A DNA stretch of 64,000 nucleotides from Georgenia faecalis (GTDB lineage Bacteria > Actinomycetota > Actinomycetes > Actinomycetales > Actinomycetaceae): positions 868,001-932,000 of the forward strand of contig NZ_CP033325.1 of the NCBI RefSeq assembly GCF_003710105.1, written 5' to 3'. Positions 49,660 to 58,024 of the stretch are shown here, one piece after another. The position numbers were made by a program, and so were the translations under genes. Position 1 is the first letter of the stretch. The number at the start of each line of letters is the position of its first letter. The notes under the pieces were generated by a model that worked only from the letters and a program-made list of their open reading frames with translations, was not told the origin of the DNA and made no database searches.

Positions 49660-50793
49660 ATGCGGGTTCTCGCAGCCCTGTCCGGCGGGGTCGACTCCGC
49701 CGTGGCGGCCGCGCGCGCCCTCGACGCCGGCCACGACGTCGTCGGCGTCCACATGGCCCTGAGCCGCTCCCGGGCGCAGCACCGCACGGGCTCGCGCGGC
49801 TGCTGCTCCATCGAGGACGCGGGCGACGCGCGCCGTGCGGCCGACGTCCTCGGCATCCCGTACTACGTGTGGGACCTGTCGGAGGAGTTCGAGGAGACCG
49901 TCGTCGACGACTTCCTCGCGGAGTACGCCGCCGGCCGCACCCCCAACCCGTGCGTGCGGTGCAACGAGCACATCAAGTTCGCGGCGCTCCTCGACCGCGC
50001 CCTGGCGCTGGGCTTCGACGCCGTCGCCACCGGCCACTACGCCCGCATCGTCACCCGGCCCGACGGCGCCCGGGAGCTCCACCGCTCCGCCGACGCCGCC
50101 AAGGACCAGTCCTACGTCCTGGCGGTCATGGGGCCGCAGCGCCTGGCGCGCTCGCTGTTCCCGCTGGGCGACGTCGCCTCCAAGGCGGACGTGCGCGCCG
50201 AGGCCGCCGCCCGCGGGCTCAGCGTCTCCGCCAAGCCGGACTCCTACGACATCTGCTTCGTCGCCGACGGCGACACCCAGGGCTTCCTCCGCTCCCGCCT
50301 CGGCGCCCAGCCCGGCCTCGTCGTCGACGCCGACGGCGCACCCGTAGGCGAGCACGACGGCGCCTACGCGTACACGGTCGGCCAGCGCAAGGGCCTGGCC
50401 CTGGGCCGCCCGGCCCCGGACGGCCGCCCCCGGTACGTCCTCGAGGTGCGCCCGGCGACGAACACCGTCGTCGTCGGCCCCAGCGAGCTGCTCTCCGTGG
50501 ACGAGGTCCGTGGCCACCAGACCGTCTGGCTCGCCGAGGACGTCCCCGCGAGCGGGTGGACGACGGCGCACGTCCAGGTCCGCGCCCACGGCGAGCCGGC
50601 GGCCGCGCGGGTCCGGCGCACCGGCGACGCGCTGGAGGTGCTGCTCGCCGAGCCCATGCGCGGGCTGGCGCCGGGGCAGTCGCTCGTGGTCTACGCCGGC
50701 ACCCGGGTCCTCGGGCAGGCGACCATCGAGCGGGCCGGCCGCGCCGGATCCCTCGTCGCGGCCCCGGAGGCGGCGACTGCCGCGACGGCCTGA
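49660..50793 (+). CDS. mnmA: tRNA-specific 2-thiouridylase MnmA
   Basis: Places sulfur on U34 of tRNAs for Lys, Glu and Gln, using ATP and persulfide from a cysteine desulfurase. The 377-residue protein has the PP-loop [20 protein letters not shown], the first catalytic Cys in [36 protein letters not shown] and the second Cys in [19 protein letters not shown] with GAAGGAGG 4 bases upstream. Downstream of the cysteine desulfurase in the same orientation. The stop lies 10 bases from the convergent oxidase gene. Confidence 0.96.
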   Translation: MRVLAALSGGVDSAVAAARALDAGHDVVGVHMALSRSRAQHRTGSRGCCSIEDAGDARRAADVLGIPYYVWDLSEEFEETVVDDFLAEYAAGRTPNPCVRCNEHIKFAALLDRALALGFDAVATGHYARIVTRPDGARELHRSADAAKDQSYVLAVMGPQRLARSLFPLGDVASKADVRAEAAARGLSVSAKPDSYDICFVADGDTQGFLRSRLGAQPGLVVDADGAPVGEHDGAYAYTVGQRKGLALGRPAPDGRPRYVLEVRPATNTVVVGPSELLSVDEVRGHQTVWLAEDVPASGWTTAHVQVRAHGEPAAARVRRTGDALEVLLAEPMRGLAPGQSLVVYAGTRVLGQATIERAGRAGSLVAAPEAATAATA

Positions 50794-50803
50794 GCGGGCT
50801 GGC

Positions 50804-52123
50804 TCAGAGCACCCAGCGGCGGAGGAAGTCGTTGGTGAACGTGCCCTGGGGGTCGAAGTCACGCATCAGCTCGAGGAAGTCGCGGCGGCGCGGGTAGCGC
50901 GCCCGCAGCCGCGCCGGGTCCGCGTCGAACACCTTGCCCCAGTGCGGGACGCCGTCGAGCGCCCCGAACGTGGCCTCGAGCAGGGGCAGGACGGCGCCCA
51001 CGGCGGCGGCGTCGCGGACGAAGGTGAAGTGGACGGCGACGCAGTCGCGCTCGTGCATGGGGCTGAGCCAGGCGCCATCGGCGGCGATCGAGCGCACCTC
51101 GCAGGTCTGGACGAGCCCGGCGATCACGCCGGCCAGCCCGTCGAGGGCGAGGAGCGCCTCGCGGGCCCGGGCGCGGGGGATGAGGTACTCGCTCTGGATC
51201 TCCTCGCCCGCGCTCGGCAGCTGGTCCGCCCGGAAGTGCGGGAGACGATCCCCGGCGGGCCCGGGCACTCCGAGCTGGTCGGTGCAGTTACCGGGGTCGA
51301 CGCCGGGGATGGGATGGACCTTCTCGGGGTAGGCCGGGGCGCCGAGGATCGTGGCCGGCACCGTGGTCGCCGGGTCGTACGCCTGCTTGAGCCACACGGT
51401 GTCGAACACCTGCCCGCGCAAGGTGGTGAACAGGCTCACCGAGTACCCGAGGGCGCTCACCTCCTCGAACCCGTCGATGACGTCCTCGAAGCGGGCCGGC
51501 CCGTAGACGGTCTGGGCGACGTCGAAGGCGGGGACCGTCTCCAGCGTGACGGCGGTGACCAGGCCGAGGGCGCCGAGGGAGACGACGGCGCCGTCGAACG
51601 CGTCGCCGTCGGTGTCCCGGGTGAGGGTGCGCAGGGAGCCGTTCGCGGTGAGGATCTCCAGCCCGGTCGCCGCGGCACCGAGGATGGGGTTGCCCGCGCC
51701 GGACCCGTGGGTGCCGGTGGCGAGGGCACCGGCGACGGCGAGGTGGGGGAGGGAGGCGAGGTTGGCCAGCGTCCGGCCGCGCTCCTCGAGGAAGCGGACG
51801 AGGTCGGCGTAGCGGGTGGCGCCTGCGACGCGGACCCGGCCGGTCGTCGGGTCGAGCTCGGGCTCCGGCCCGGCGGGGACCACCGGGCTGATGCCCTCCG
51901 GGGCGTCCGAGCCGTGCTGGGTGATGTCGGGGTGGCGGTAGGCGAGCGCGTCGAGGCTGACGAGCGCCTGCTCGGAGTCGGCGATGTCGTTGAAGCTGTG
52001 CCGGGAGCCGATTGCCCGCACGCGGCGGGAGCGGGCGACGACGTCGGCCGCCTCGTCGAGGGACGCGGGGGAGACCAGCGTGCCGGCGTAGCTGTGGTTG
52101 CCTGCCCAGTTGCGGACCGTCAT
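50804..52123 (-). CDS. FAD-dependent alditol (xylitol/sorbitol) oxidase
   Basis: A 439-residue VAO-type flavoprotein that oxidises sugar alcohols with O2 to give an aldose and H2O2. Visible are the flavin-binding AIGSRHSFNDIADSE, whose His is the covalent FAD attachment site in AldO, LASLPHLAVAGALATGTHGS, SVSLFTTLRGQVFDTVWLKQ, KVHPIPGVDPGNCTDQLGVP and the C-terminal HWGKVFDADPARLRARYPRR. These match Streptomyces alditol oxidase closely. ATG at 52123 is chosen; an in-frame GTG at 52132 is possible. No sugar-alcohol transport gene lies next to it. Confidence 0.88.
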   Translation of the reverse strand: MTVRNWAGNHSYAGTLVSPASLDEAADVVARSRRVRAIGSRHSFNDIADSEQALVSLDALAYRHPDITQHGSDAPEGISPVVPAGPEPELDPTTGRVRVAGATRYADLVRFLEERGRTLANLASLPHLAVAGALATGTHGSGAGNPILGAAATGLEILTANGSLRTLTRDTDGDAFDGAVVSLGALGLVTAVTLETVPAFDVAQTVYGPARFEDVIDGFEEVSALGYSVSLFTTLRGQVFDTVWLKQAYDPATTVPATILGAPAYPEKVHPIPGVDPGNCTDQLGVPGPAGDRLPHFRADQLPSAGEEIQSEYLIPRARAREALLALDGLAGVIAGLVQTCEVRSIAADGAWLSPMHERDCVAVHFTFVRDAAAVGAVLPLLEATFGALDGVPHWGKVFDADPARLRARYPRRRDFLELMRDFDPQGTFTNDFLRRWVL

Positions 52124-52214
52124 TGTGCGCACGCCTGAGGCTGACAGCCGCGGGCGCTCCTCGCAATGCCGACGGGCGGTCGCCGCGTCAGGAGCTCAGG
52201 AGCGCGACCCGCGC

Positions 52215-52245
52215 GGCGAGGGACGGCCCTGGACCGTCCCTCGCC
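52215..52245. promoter_or_regulatory. Perfect 12-bp hairpin upstream of the reductase gene
   Basis: GGCGAGGGACGG (52215-52226) pairs with CCGTCCCTCGCC (52234-52245) over a 7-base loop. It lies between divergent genes, 38 bases before ATG 52283, not downstream of any gene, so it is more likely regulatory (operator or 5'-leader hairpin) than a terminator. Confidence 0.45.
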
Positions 52246-52282
52246 CATGCGGCGCCGGGGCACCCGCCCTACGCTCGATCGC

Positions 52283-53530
52283 ATGAGCGAGCCCCGGCAG
52301 GACCGCCCGTTCGACGTCGTCGTCTACGGGGCCAGCGGCTTCGTGGGTCGCCTGGTGGCGGAGTACCTCGCGCAGCACGCCGCGGGGGTGCGCGTGGCGC
52401 TGGCGGGACGGTCGGCGGCCAGGCTCGAGGAGGTGCGGGCTGAGCTCGGCCCGGCCGCCGAAGGCTGGGAGATCCTCACGGCCGACGCCGAGGACGACGC
52501 CGCCCTGGCCGCCCTCGCCCGCTCGACCCGCGTGGTGGCGACCACGGTCGGCCCGTACACGCGCCACGGCCTGCCGCTCGTCCGCGCCTGCGCCGAGGCC
52601 GGCACCCACTACGCCGACCTCGCCGGCGAGGTCTTCTTCATCCGCGACAGTGCGGCCCGCTTCGACGACGTCGCCCGCCGCACCGGCGCGCGCATCGTCC
52701 ACGCGTGCGGCTTCGATTCCGTGCCCTCCGACCTGGGCGTCCTCCTCACGGCGGAGCGCGCCCGGGCCGACGCCGCCGGGGAGCTGCGCGAGACCACGCT
52801 CACCGTGCGCGCCCTCGGCGGGGGGATCAGCGGCGGGACGGTCGACTCGGTGCGGGTCCAGGTCGACGCCGCCCGCGACCCGGAGAACCGCCGCACCCTC
52901 GCCGACCCGTACGCGCTGAGCCCTGACCGCGACGCCGAGCCCGACCTCGACCAGCACGTCCCCGGTCGGGCGTTCCGGGACGCCACGACCGGGGAGTGGG
53001 TGGCGCCCTTCCCCATGGGGTCCTTCAACGCGCAGGTCGTGCACCGCAGCAACTCCCTCCAGGGCTGGGCGTACGGGCGCACGTTCCGGTACCGCGAGGT
53101 GGTCGACTGCGGGCGCGGCAAGCGCGGCGAGCGGCGCGCCCGGGCGCTCGCGGCCGGCACCGAGGCGGGGATCCTGGCGCTCGCGCTGCCGCCGACGCGG
53201 TGGGTCGCGGACCGGCTGCTGCCGTCCCCCGGCGAGGGACCCGACGCCCAGACCCGCCACGCCGGCTTCTTCCGGCTCGAGGTCCTCGCGCGCACGACGG
53301 CGGGAGCTCGCTACCGCACCACCGTCGCCGCCCAGGGCGACCCGGGGTACGAGGCGACGGCCGTCATGCTCGGCGAGGCGGTGCTCGCGCTCGCGAGTGA
53401 CGGCGATCGCCTGCCTGGGGGCGGAGGCGTCCGCACGCCGGCGACGGCGGTGGGGATGGTCCTCGCCGACCGGCTGGTCCGCGCGGGGTTCGAGATCACG
53501 ACCGACCGGGTGGGCGAGCCGGCGCCGTAG
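52283..53530 (+). CDS. Saccharopine dehydrogenase-like / trans-acting enoyl reductase family protein
   Basis: A 415-residue NAD(P)-dependent protein. The Rossmann motif is FDVVVYGASGFVGRLVAEYL, followed by VALAGRSAARLEEVRAELG and VVATTVGPYTRHGLPLVRAC. ARIVHACGFDSVPSDLGVLL and GGGISGGTVDSVRVQVDAA are typical of actinobacterial enoyl-reductase-like members of the saccharopine dehydrogenase superfamily (in mycobacteria acting with polyketide synthases). No PKS gene is present here, so the substrate is uncertain. ATG 52283. Confidence 0.85.
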   Translation: MSEPRQDRPFDVVVYGASGFVGRLVAEYLAQHAAGVRVALAGRSAARLEEVRAELGPAAEGWEILTADAEDDAALAALARSTRVVATTVGPYTRHGLPLVRACAEAGTHYADLAGEVFFIRDSAARFDDVARRTGARIVHACGFDSVPSDLGVLLTAERARADAAGELRETTLTVRALGGGISGGTVDSVRVQVDAARDPENRRTLADPYALSPDRDAEPDLDQHVPGRAFRDATTGEWVAPFPMGSFNAQVVHRSNSLQGWAYGRTFRYREVVDCGRGKRGERRARALAAGTEAGILALALPPTRWVADRLLPSPGEGPDAQTRHAGFFRLEVLARTTAGARYRTTVAAQGDPGYEATAVMLGEAVLALASDGDRLPGGGGVRTPATAVGMVLADRLVRAGFEITTDRVGEPAP

Positions 53531-53563
53531 GGCGTCGGCGTCGGCGTCGGGGGCGCCGCCCGG

Positions 53564-54211
53564 TCAGACGCGGACGACCACGTCCGCCCGGTCCCGGGTC
53601 CGGGCGACCAGCGCCGCGTTCGCCTCGTCGGAGCGCAGCACCCACTCGCGGGCGGCGTCCGGCGACTTGCCGTGCGCGACGTGCCGTTGGATGAGCCGGT
53701 CCACGCGCAGGTCGTCGTCGATCTCGACGAACCACACCTCGTCGAGCAGGGGCCGCACCGCGGACCAGGCCCCGTCGCCGTGCAGGAGGTAGTTGCCCTC
53801 GGTGACGACGAGCGGGACCTCGGCGGGGACGGGGATCGCGCCGGCGATGGCCTCCTCGAGGTGCCGGTCGAAGAGCGGGGCGTAGACGGTCTCGGGGCCG
53901 CCGGCCCGCAGGCGCCGGAGCAGGGCCACGTACCCGGCGGCATCGAAGGTGTCGGGGGCGCCCTTGCGGGCCCGGCGACCCAGGCGCTCGAGCTCGGCGT
54001 TGGCCAGGTGGAAGCCGTCCATGGGGACGAGCACGGCCGCGGGGGCGAGGGCGGCGACGACCGCGGAGGTGAGCGTCGACTTGCCGGCGCCGGGGGAGCC
54101 GGTGACGCCGAGGAGGCGGCGCCGGCCGGTCTCCGAGAACCCGGCGAGTCGTCGGGCGCGCGCGACGAGGCTGTCGACGTCGTCCTGGGCCGGGCGCTCA
54201 TTCGTCGGCAT
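53564..54211 (-). CDS. P-loop nucleoside/sugar kinase (uridine kinase-like)
   Basis: A 215-residue kinase of the uridine kinase/phosphoribulokinase superfamily. Walker A is LLGVTGSPGAGKSTLTSAVV; then VPMDGFHLANAELERLGRRA, KGAPDTFDAAGYVALLRRLR, PLFDRHLEEAIAGAIPV and VTEGNYLLHGDGAWSAVRPL. This matches the actinobacterial nucleoside/nucleotide kinase family also compared to fructose kinase-like FrcK; the true substrate is unknown. ATG at 54211 directly follows an in-frame GTG. Convergent with the reductase gene, 33 bases apart. Confidence 0.85.
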   Translation of the reverse strand: MPTNERPAQDDVDSLVARARRLAGFSETGRRRLLGVTGSPGAGKSTLTSAVVAALAPAAVLVPMDGFHLANAELERLGRRARKGAPDTFDAAGYVALLRRLRAGGPETVYAPLFDRHLEEAIAGAIPVPAEVPLVVTEGNYLLHGDGAWSAVRPLLDEVWFVEIDDDLRVDRLIQRHVAHGKSPDAAREWVLRSDEANAALVARTRDRADVVVRV

Positions 54212-54435
54212 CACGGTGCCCGAGCGTACTCGTCAAGGGGATTCGCGCCGGTTACGCAACCGTCAGGTGCGCGCTCCTCGGGGTCGTGCTAAGGGCGACG
54301 ATCCATTGGTGCCAGGAATGTAGACAATGGTCGCACCGCTATTGATCAATGCCCCTGGAACTGATGTGGTGAGCCTTGCGTCGGCCCGTCGGCGCCCGTC
54401 CGGAATTCATAACTTGGGAACAGGGAGATGAGACC
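54212..54435. other. Intergenic leader upstream of the M23 peptidase gene
   Basis: 224 bases between divergent genes, with lower GC than the surroundings around 54300-54360. I looked for a cyclic-di-AMP (ydaO-type) riboswitch, frequent before actinobacterial cell-wall hydrolases, and could not fit its conserved core. GGGAG at 54423-54427 is the ribosome site of the peptidase gene. Nothing else is assigned. Confidence 0.4.
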
Positions 54436-54987
54436 GTGGTGAAGACATCAGCGTTCCGCCGCAAGGTAGGGGCGGGTGCCGCAGCATTGCTCGCGGCAGC
54501 AGGTATGGCGGTGGCCGGCGCAGCCCCGGCGTCCGCCAACAGCTACTACGAGCTGCCCTACCCGGCGGGGGAGTCCTACCTCGTCACGCAGGGCCCGGAG
54601 GGGACGTACTCCCACGTCGGGCCGTACAACGAGTACGCGTGGGACTTCGGGCTCCCGCTGAACTACGAGGTCTCCGCGGCCGCGGCCGGCACCATCGTCA
54701 TTTCCGACTGGTCGCCGTACTGGCAGAACGGGATCGAGGTCATCATCCGGCACTCGAACGGCCAGTGCACCCACTACGCCCACCTCAATGCCGCGCTCTA
54801 CAACACCGGCGACTGGGTGCCGCAGGGGCGCGTCATCGGACATTCTGGGACCACGGGCGCCTCCACCGGTGCGCACCTGCACTACCAGGTCATCAACTGC
54901 AACACCCGCGTGGGGATTCCTTCCCAGCTCCAGGGCTGGACCCCGGCCACCGGGCACTGGCCGGTGAGCGTCAACAACTACGCCTGA
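54436..54987 (+). CDS. Secreted M23 family metallopeptidase
   Basis: A 183-residue exported protein with a signal peptide (FRRKVGAGAAALLAAAGMAV, then AGAAPASANS) and a single M23 lysostaphin-type domain. Zinc site residues are His and Asp in YSHVGPYNEYAWDFGLPL and the final His of HLHYQV; TCTHYAHLNA-type HYAHL holds the catalytic His. GTIVISDWSPYWQNGIEVII and GRVIGHSGTTGASTGAHLHY are typical. It should cut peptidoglycan cross-bridges or a similar glycine-rich substrate. GTG 54436 or 54439 with GGGAG upstream. Confidence 0.88.
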   Translation: MVKTSAFRRKVGAGAAALLAAAGMAVAGAAPASANSYYELPYPAGESYLVTQGPEGTYSHVGPYNEYAWDFGLPLNYEVSAAAAGTIVISDWSPYWQNGIEVIIRHSNGQCTHYAHLNAALYNTGDWVPQGRVIGHSGTTGASTGAHLHYQVINCNTRVGIPSQLQGWTPATGHWPVSVNNYA

Positions 54988-55027
54988 CCGCCCCCAGGTG
55001 CAGGGCAGCGGCCCCGCACCCCGAACC

Positions 55028-55069
55028 GCGCACGCCGTCGCCCCACTCCTCCGGGGCGACGGCGTGCGC
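55028..55069. terminator. 17-bp terminator hairpin after the M23 gene
   Basis: GCGCACGCCGTCGCCCC (55028-55044) pairs perfectly with 55053-55069 over an 8-base loop. It lies 40 bases after the M23 stop and 17 bases from the convergent small gene, so it can stop both transcripts. Confidence 0.85.
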
Positions 55070-55085
55070 CGTCGCCTCGGACCGC

Positions 55086-55244
55086 TCAGGCGCGGGGCGC
55101 CGAGAGCCGGCGCGCGGTCGTGCGCAGCCACTCCGCGGAGCGCTCGGCGGCCTCCGGCGACGCCGAAGCGAGGACGGCGCGGGCGCGGGCGAGGACGTGG
55201 ACGTAGGCCTGGTCGATGGGCCGCGCGTGACCCCCGTCCGTCAT
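55086..55244 (-). CDS. Small conserved-looking protein coupled to the hydrolase gene
   Basis: A 52-residue protein, MTDGGHARPIDQAYVHVLAR then ARAVLASASPEAAERSAEWL and TTARRLSAPRA: one or two amphipathic Ala/Arg helices. Its ATG overlaps the hydrolase stop (ATGA), the same coupling used in real operons of this window, and it has genome-like codon use. No known family. Coding status is supported by position and composition only. Confidence 0.5.
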   Translation of the reverse strand: MTDGGHARPIDQAYVHVLARARAVLASASPEAAERSAEWLRTTARRLSAPRA

Positions 55245-56071
55245 GGCCCGGTGCCGGCCGTCGTCGCCGTGATCCAGTCGAGGGTGAGCGGGAGTGCGGC
55301 GAGGACGGAGACGTGCCCGTCGCGCGGGCGGTACCAGAGCTCGGCGTGCGGGAGGGTGCGGATGAGCCACTCGGAGTGCGAGGCGGGGACCATGCGGTCG
55401 TGCCCGCCGTGGACCACGAGCACTGGGGGCTCGATCGTGGCGGGGTCGAACCCCCACGGCGAGGCGAACGCGACGTCGTCGTCGATGAGGCCGTCCGGCC
55501 CACCGGCCTCCGCCTGGCCGGCGTCGGCACCCAGGGACGACCACGGGCCCTCGAGGGCGGCCCAGTCACCCTCGGTGAAGCTGTCGGGGTCGAACTCGTC
55601 GGTCTCGGCGTAGCGCGCCCGGGCGGCGCGGCCCTCGAGGGCGGCACGTAGCGCGCCCTCGGCGCGCATGCCGGCGGACCAGGTGGGGTGCGAGTGCAGC
55701 GGCGCGAGGCCGGCGAGGCTCACTACTGCCGTCACGCGGTCGGGGAGCAGCGCGGCGCAGGCGAGGGCGTGAGGGGCCCCTCCGGAGGCCCCCACGGTCG
55801 CGACCGTGTCGATGCCGAGAGCGTCGAGGACCAGGACGACGTCGTCCGCCGCCGAGGCGACCGTCCGGCCCGGTGCCGCGGTGGAGGCGGCGTACCCGGG
55901 CCGGGCGTAGGAGATGAGGCGCATGCCCCGCTCGGCCGTCGCGGCGACGAGCGGGGGGAGGAGCGCGCCGGTCTGCGGTGAGCCGTGGTGCCAGAGGACG
56001 GTGACGTCGTCGTCGCTGCCGCCCGTGTCGTGGACCTGGAGCGTGCGGCCGTCGTCGAGGCGGATCAGCAT
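55241..56071 (-). CDS. Alpha/beta hydrolase
   Basis: A 276-residue hydrolase of the serine alpha/beta-fold. Visible are the oxyanion strand VLWHHGSPQTGALLPPL, RLISYARPGYAASTAAPG, nucleophile elbow VGASGGAPHALACAALLP, the acid in LVVHGGHDRMVPASHSEWL and the His in RPRDGHVSVLAALPL. Triad intact. The cap region 145-200 is acidic and variable. Substrate unknown. ATG at 56071. A 52-residue gene overlaps its stop. Confidence 0.88.
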   Translation of the reverse strand: MLIRLDDGRTLQVHDTGGSDDDVTVLWHHGSPQTGALLPPLVAATAERGMRLISYARPGYAASTAAPGRTVASAADDVVLVLDALGIDTVATVGASGGAPHALACAALLPDRVTAVVSLAGLAPLHSHPTWSAGMRAEGALRAALEGRAARARYAETDEFDPDSFTEGDWAALEGPWSSLGADAGQAEAGGPDGLIDDDVAFASPWGFDPATIEPPVLVVHGGHDRMVPASHSEWLIRTLPHAELWYRPRDGHVSVLAALPLTLDWITATTAGTGP

Positions 56072-56173
56072 CGCGCGATCGTACTGACGCCGGTGTGTCC
56101 GGCGGTGGGTTATGGCCGCGTCCGTGGCTCCGGTGTGATCGGGATTTGACGCGCGCCCCGCGGATTTCTCATG

Positions 56174-56203
56174 CTAGACGTCCGTCTAGTAGACGAGCGT
56201 CTA
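56174..56203. promoter_or_regulatory. Double TetR-type operator
   Basis: CTAGACGTCCGTCTAG (56174-56189) and TAGACGAGCGTCTA (56190-56203) are two adjacent dyads with the same arms TAGACG-NN-CGTCTA, centres 15 bp apart. TTGACG at 56146-56151 is a good -35 box; the -10 would fall at 56169-56175, touching the first dyad. The pair therefore should block the promoter of the surface-protein gene. The TetR encoded at 58025-58693 is the nearest candidate. Confidence 0.7.
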
Positions 56204-56281
56204 GGCGACTGTTTCGACGCTCGGCATGCGCCACCGCGACCTCCGCGGGGTACGTGCCGCCCGACTCGAGCTGGAGGATCT

Positions 56282-57940
56282 GTGGTGGATAGTGCGCGCT
56301 CGCTGAAGCGGCGAGCCGTAGGAAGTGCCGGCCTGGTGGCCGTGCTCGTGGCAGCGGGTGCGCTGAGCGGCGCATCGGCAGCCCCGGAGCCGGTCTGGGT
56401 CAACCCCTTCGCCGTCAACAACGGCTTCACGTACGTCGCCCTCGGGGACCTGCGTCTGGGCAACGCGGAGCTGGAGGGTTCGGCCGCCGCCTTCGGGAGC
56501 GTGTCCACGACCAACCCGAACGGCTACGTGGTGGTCCACCACGTGGCGGGCGAACACGACTACCTCGTTCCGTCGATCGACGGGGCACCCGTCCGGATCC
56601 TCGCGGACAAGTTCGTCGGACCCGGCGGGTTCGACATCTCCAACCTCGACTCCTCGGGCATGATCGCGCCCGACTCGCCAGCAGCGACGGCGGTCGCGCG
56701 GTTCGCCGACGTCGACGGGCTGACCGGGTCGGCGCGTGGCGGTGGGGTCGGCCCCGCGGCCGGCCAGGACTTCCTGCGGGTGACCAACGCCGACGGCGGT
56801 GCCCTCGACCTCAAGACGGTGCCCTACGCCGGCGCCGACGTGGCTGACCTCCAGACGGAGCAGGGCAGCGTCGCCGCGTACTTCCCCGGCATTCAGCGGG
56901 GGATCGAGCAGGCGAACCAGTGCCTGAGCACCCTCGACGACCCGGAGCTCGGCCTCGCCAACCACGTGCAGGTGAGCAACGAAGGCGGACTCGTCTTCGT
57001 CGAGGGCTTCGCCACCGACCGGCCGAACGTCCTCGACTACACCGACCTGGCGGGGGCCACCATCAAGCTCGACCGGGCCGACGGGTACAGGCCGACGGCG
57101 GAGGCCCCCCTGGTCGTCAAGGTCCCGGCCGGTACCACGACCATCGGCCCGCTCCATTTCGAGGGGTGGTCCGCCCAGAGCGGCGTCCACCAGTCCTACG
57201 CCCGGTACATCCTCCTCGACCTGTCGGAGGTGACCGGTGAGGTGACGATCGACGGGCTCGAGATGGGTGCCGTCTGGGCGCCGGGGGCGGACCTCAACTT
57301 CGCCTCCGGGGTGACGACGAACGGGCAGTGGCTCGCGCAGAACATCCGCACCAGCGGGGGCGGCGAGCTCCACCACCACGACTTCCTCGCTGCGCTGCCC
57401 TGCGGCGGCGTCCCGGACACCCCGACCGAGGAGCCGACCACGGACGTTCCGACCGAGGAGCCGACCACGGACGTTCCGACCGAGGAGCCGACCACGGACG
57501 TTCCGACGGAGGAGCCGACGACCGACGTTCCGACCGAGGAGCCGACGACCGACGTTCCGACCGAGGAGCCGACGACCGACGTTCCGACCGAGGAGCCGAC
57601 CACGGACGTTCCGACCGAGGAGCCGACCATGGACGTTCCGACGACCGACGCGCCCACCACGGAGGACCCGACGGTCCCGGGTCCCGGCGACTCGACCGAG
57701 GGCACGGGCGACTCCACCGGGCCTGCGCCCGGCGGCCCGACGGAGCCGGGGAAGGCCCACCCGGCCGCGCCGGCGCCGAGCGCCGACGGCGACGCGGTCG
57801 CCGAGGTTGAGACGGCCGACTCGGAGGGGCGCCTCGGTCAGACCGGCGTCGAGCCGACCGGGCTCCTGGTGACGGCAGGGGTGCTGCTCGTCGGCGGCCT
57901 CGCGACGCTCGCTGTCCGCCGCGCCCGCTCGACCCACTGA
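56282..57940 (+). CDS. Choice-of-anchor-A surface protein with PT repeats and LGxTG anchor
   Basis: A 552-residue exported protein. Signal peptide at about 1-37 ([20 protein letters not shown]). A choice-of-anchor-A-type domain follows at about 38-375 ([60 protein letters not shown]). Then eight 9-residue PTEEPTTDV repeats at about 381-452, a Pro/Gly linker, LGQTG at about 518, a membrane segment ([20 protein letters not shown]) and RRARSTH. This layout is that of a sortase-anchored wall protein. GGAGG at 56273-56277 suits GTG 56282 or 56285. Probably under TetR control. Confidence 0.85.
   Translation: MVDSARSLKRRAVGSAGLVAVLVAAGALSGASAAPEPVWVNPFAVNNGFTYVALGDLRLGNAELEGSAAAFGSVSTTNPNGYVVVHHVAGEHDYLVPSIDGAPVRILADKFVGPGGFDISNLDSSGMIAPDSPAATAVARFADVDGLTGSARGGGVGPAAGQDFLRVTNADGGALDLKTVPYAGADVADLQTEQGSVAAYFPGIQRGIEQANQCLSTLDDPELGLANHVQVSNEGGLVFVEGFATDRPNVLDYTDLAGATIKLDRADGYRPTAEAPLVVKVPAGTTTIGPLHFEGWSAQSGVHQSYARYILLDLSEVTGEVTIDGLEMGAVWAPGADLNFASGVTTNGQWLAQNIRTSGGGELHHHDFLAALPCGGVPDTPTEEPTTDVPTEEPTTDVPTEEPTTDVPTEEPTTDVPTEEPTTDVPTEEPTTDVPTEEPTTDVPTEEPTMDVPTTDAPTTEDPTVPGPGDSTEGTGDSTGPAPGGPTEPGKAHPAAPAPSADGDAVAEVETADSEGRLGQTGVEPTGLLVTAGVLLVGGLATLAVRRARSTH
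57422..57637 (+). repeat. 27-bp tandem repeat, eight units, in the surface-protein gene
   Basis: Eight in-frame 27-base units encode PTEEPTTDV (the last PTEEPTMDV). Units differ only at a few positions (ACCACG against ACGACC for Thr-Thr, GACCGAGG against GACGGAGG), so copies are recent. Copy number is likely variable between strains and is prone to assembly error. Confidence 0.92.
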
Positions 57941-57978
57941 CCGGACGGGGCTCGCGCCTCACCGGGAACGTAGCGCCA

Positions 57979-58009
57979 GAGGGGTCGACACCACGGGTGT
58001 CGGCCCCTC
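57979..58009. terminator. Terminator hairpin after the surface-protein gene
   Basis: GAGGGGTCGACACC (57979-57992) pairs with 57996-58009 with one mismatch and a 3-base loop. It lies 39 bases after the stop and 15 bases from the convergent tetR gene stop. Confidence 0.75.
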
Positions 58010-58024
58010 GCGGCGTACGTGGGT

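Noticed and set aside
54212-54435. Cyclic-di-AMP riboswitch before the M23 peptidase
   Set aside because: The conserved core could not be placed; only general GC hairpins are seen.
57422-57637. Regular 27-bp repeats that could suggest CRISPR
   Set aside because: Repeats are contiguous without spacers, in frame, and encode PTEEPTTDV.
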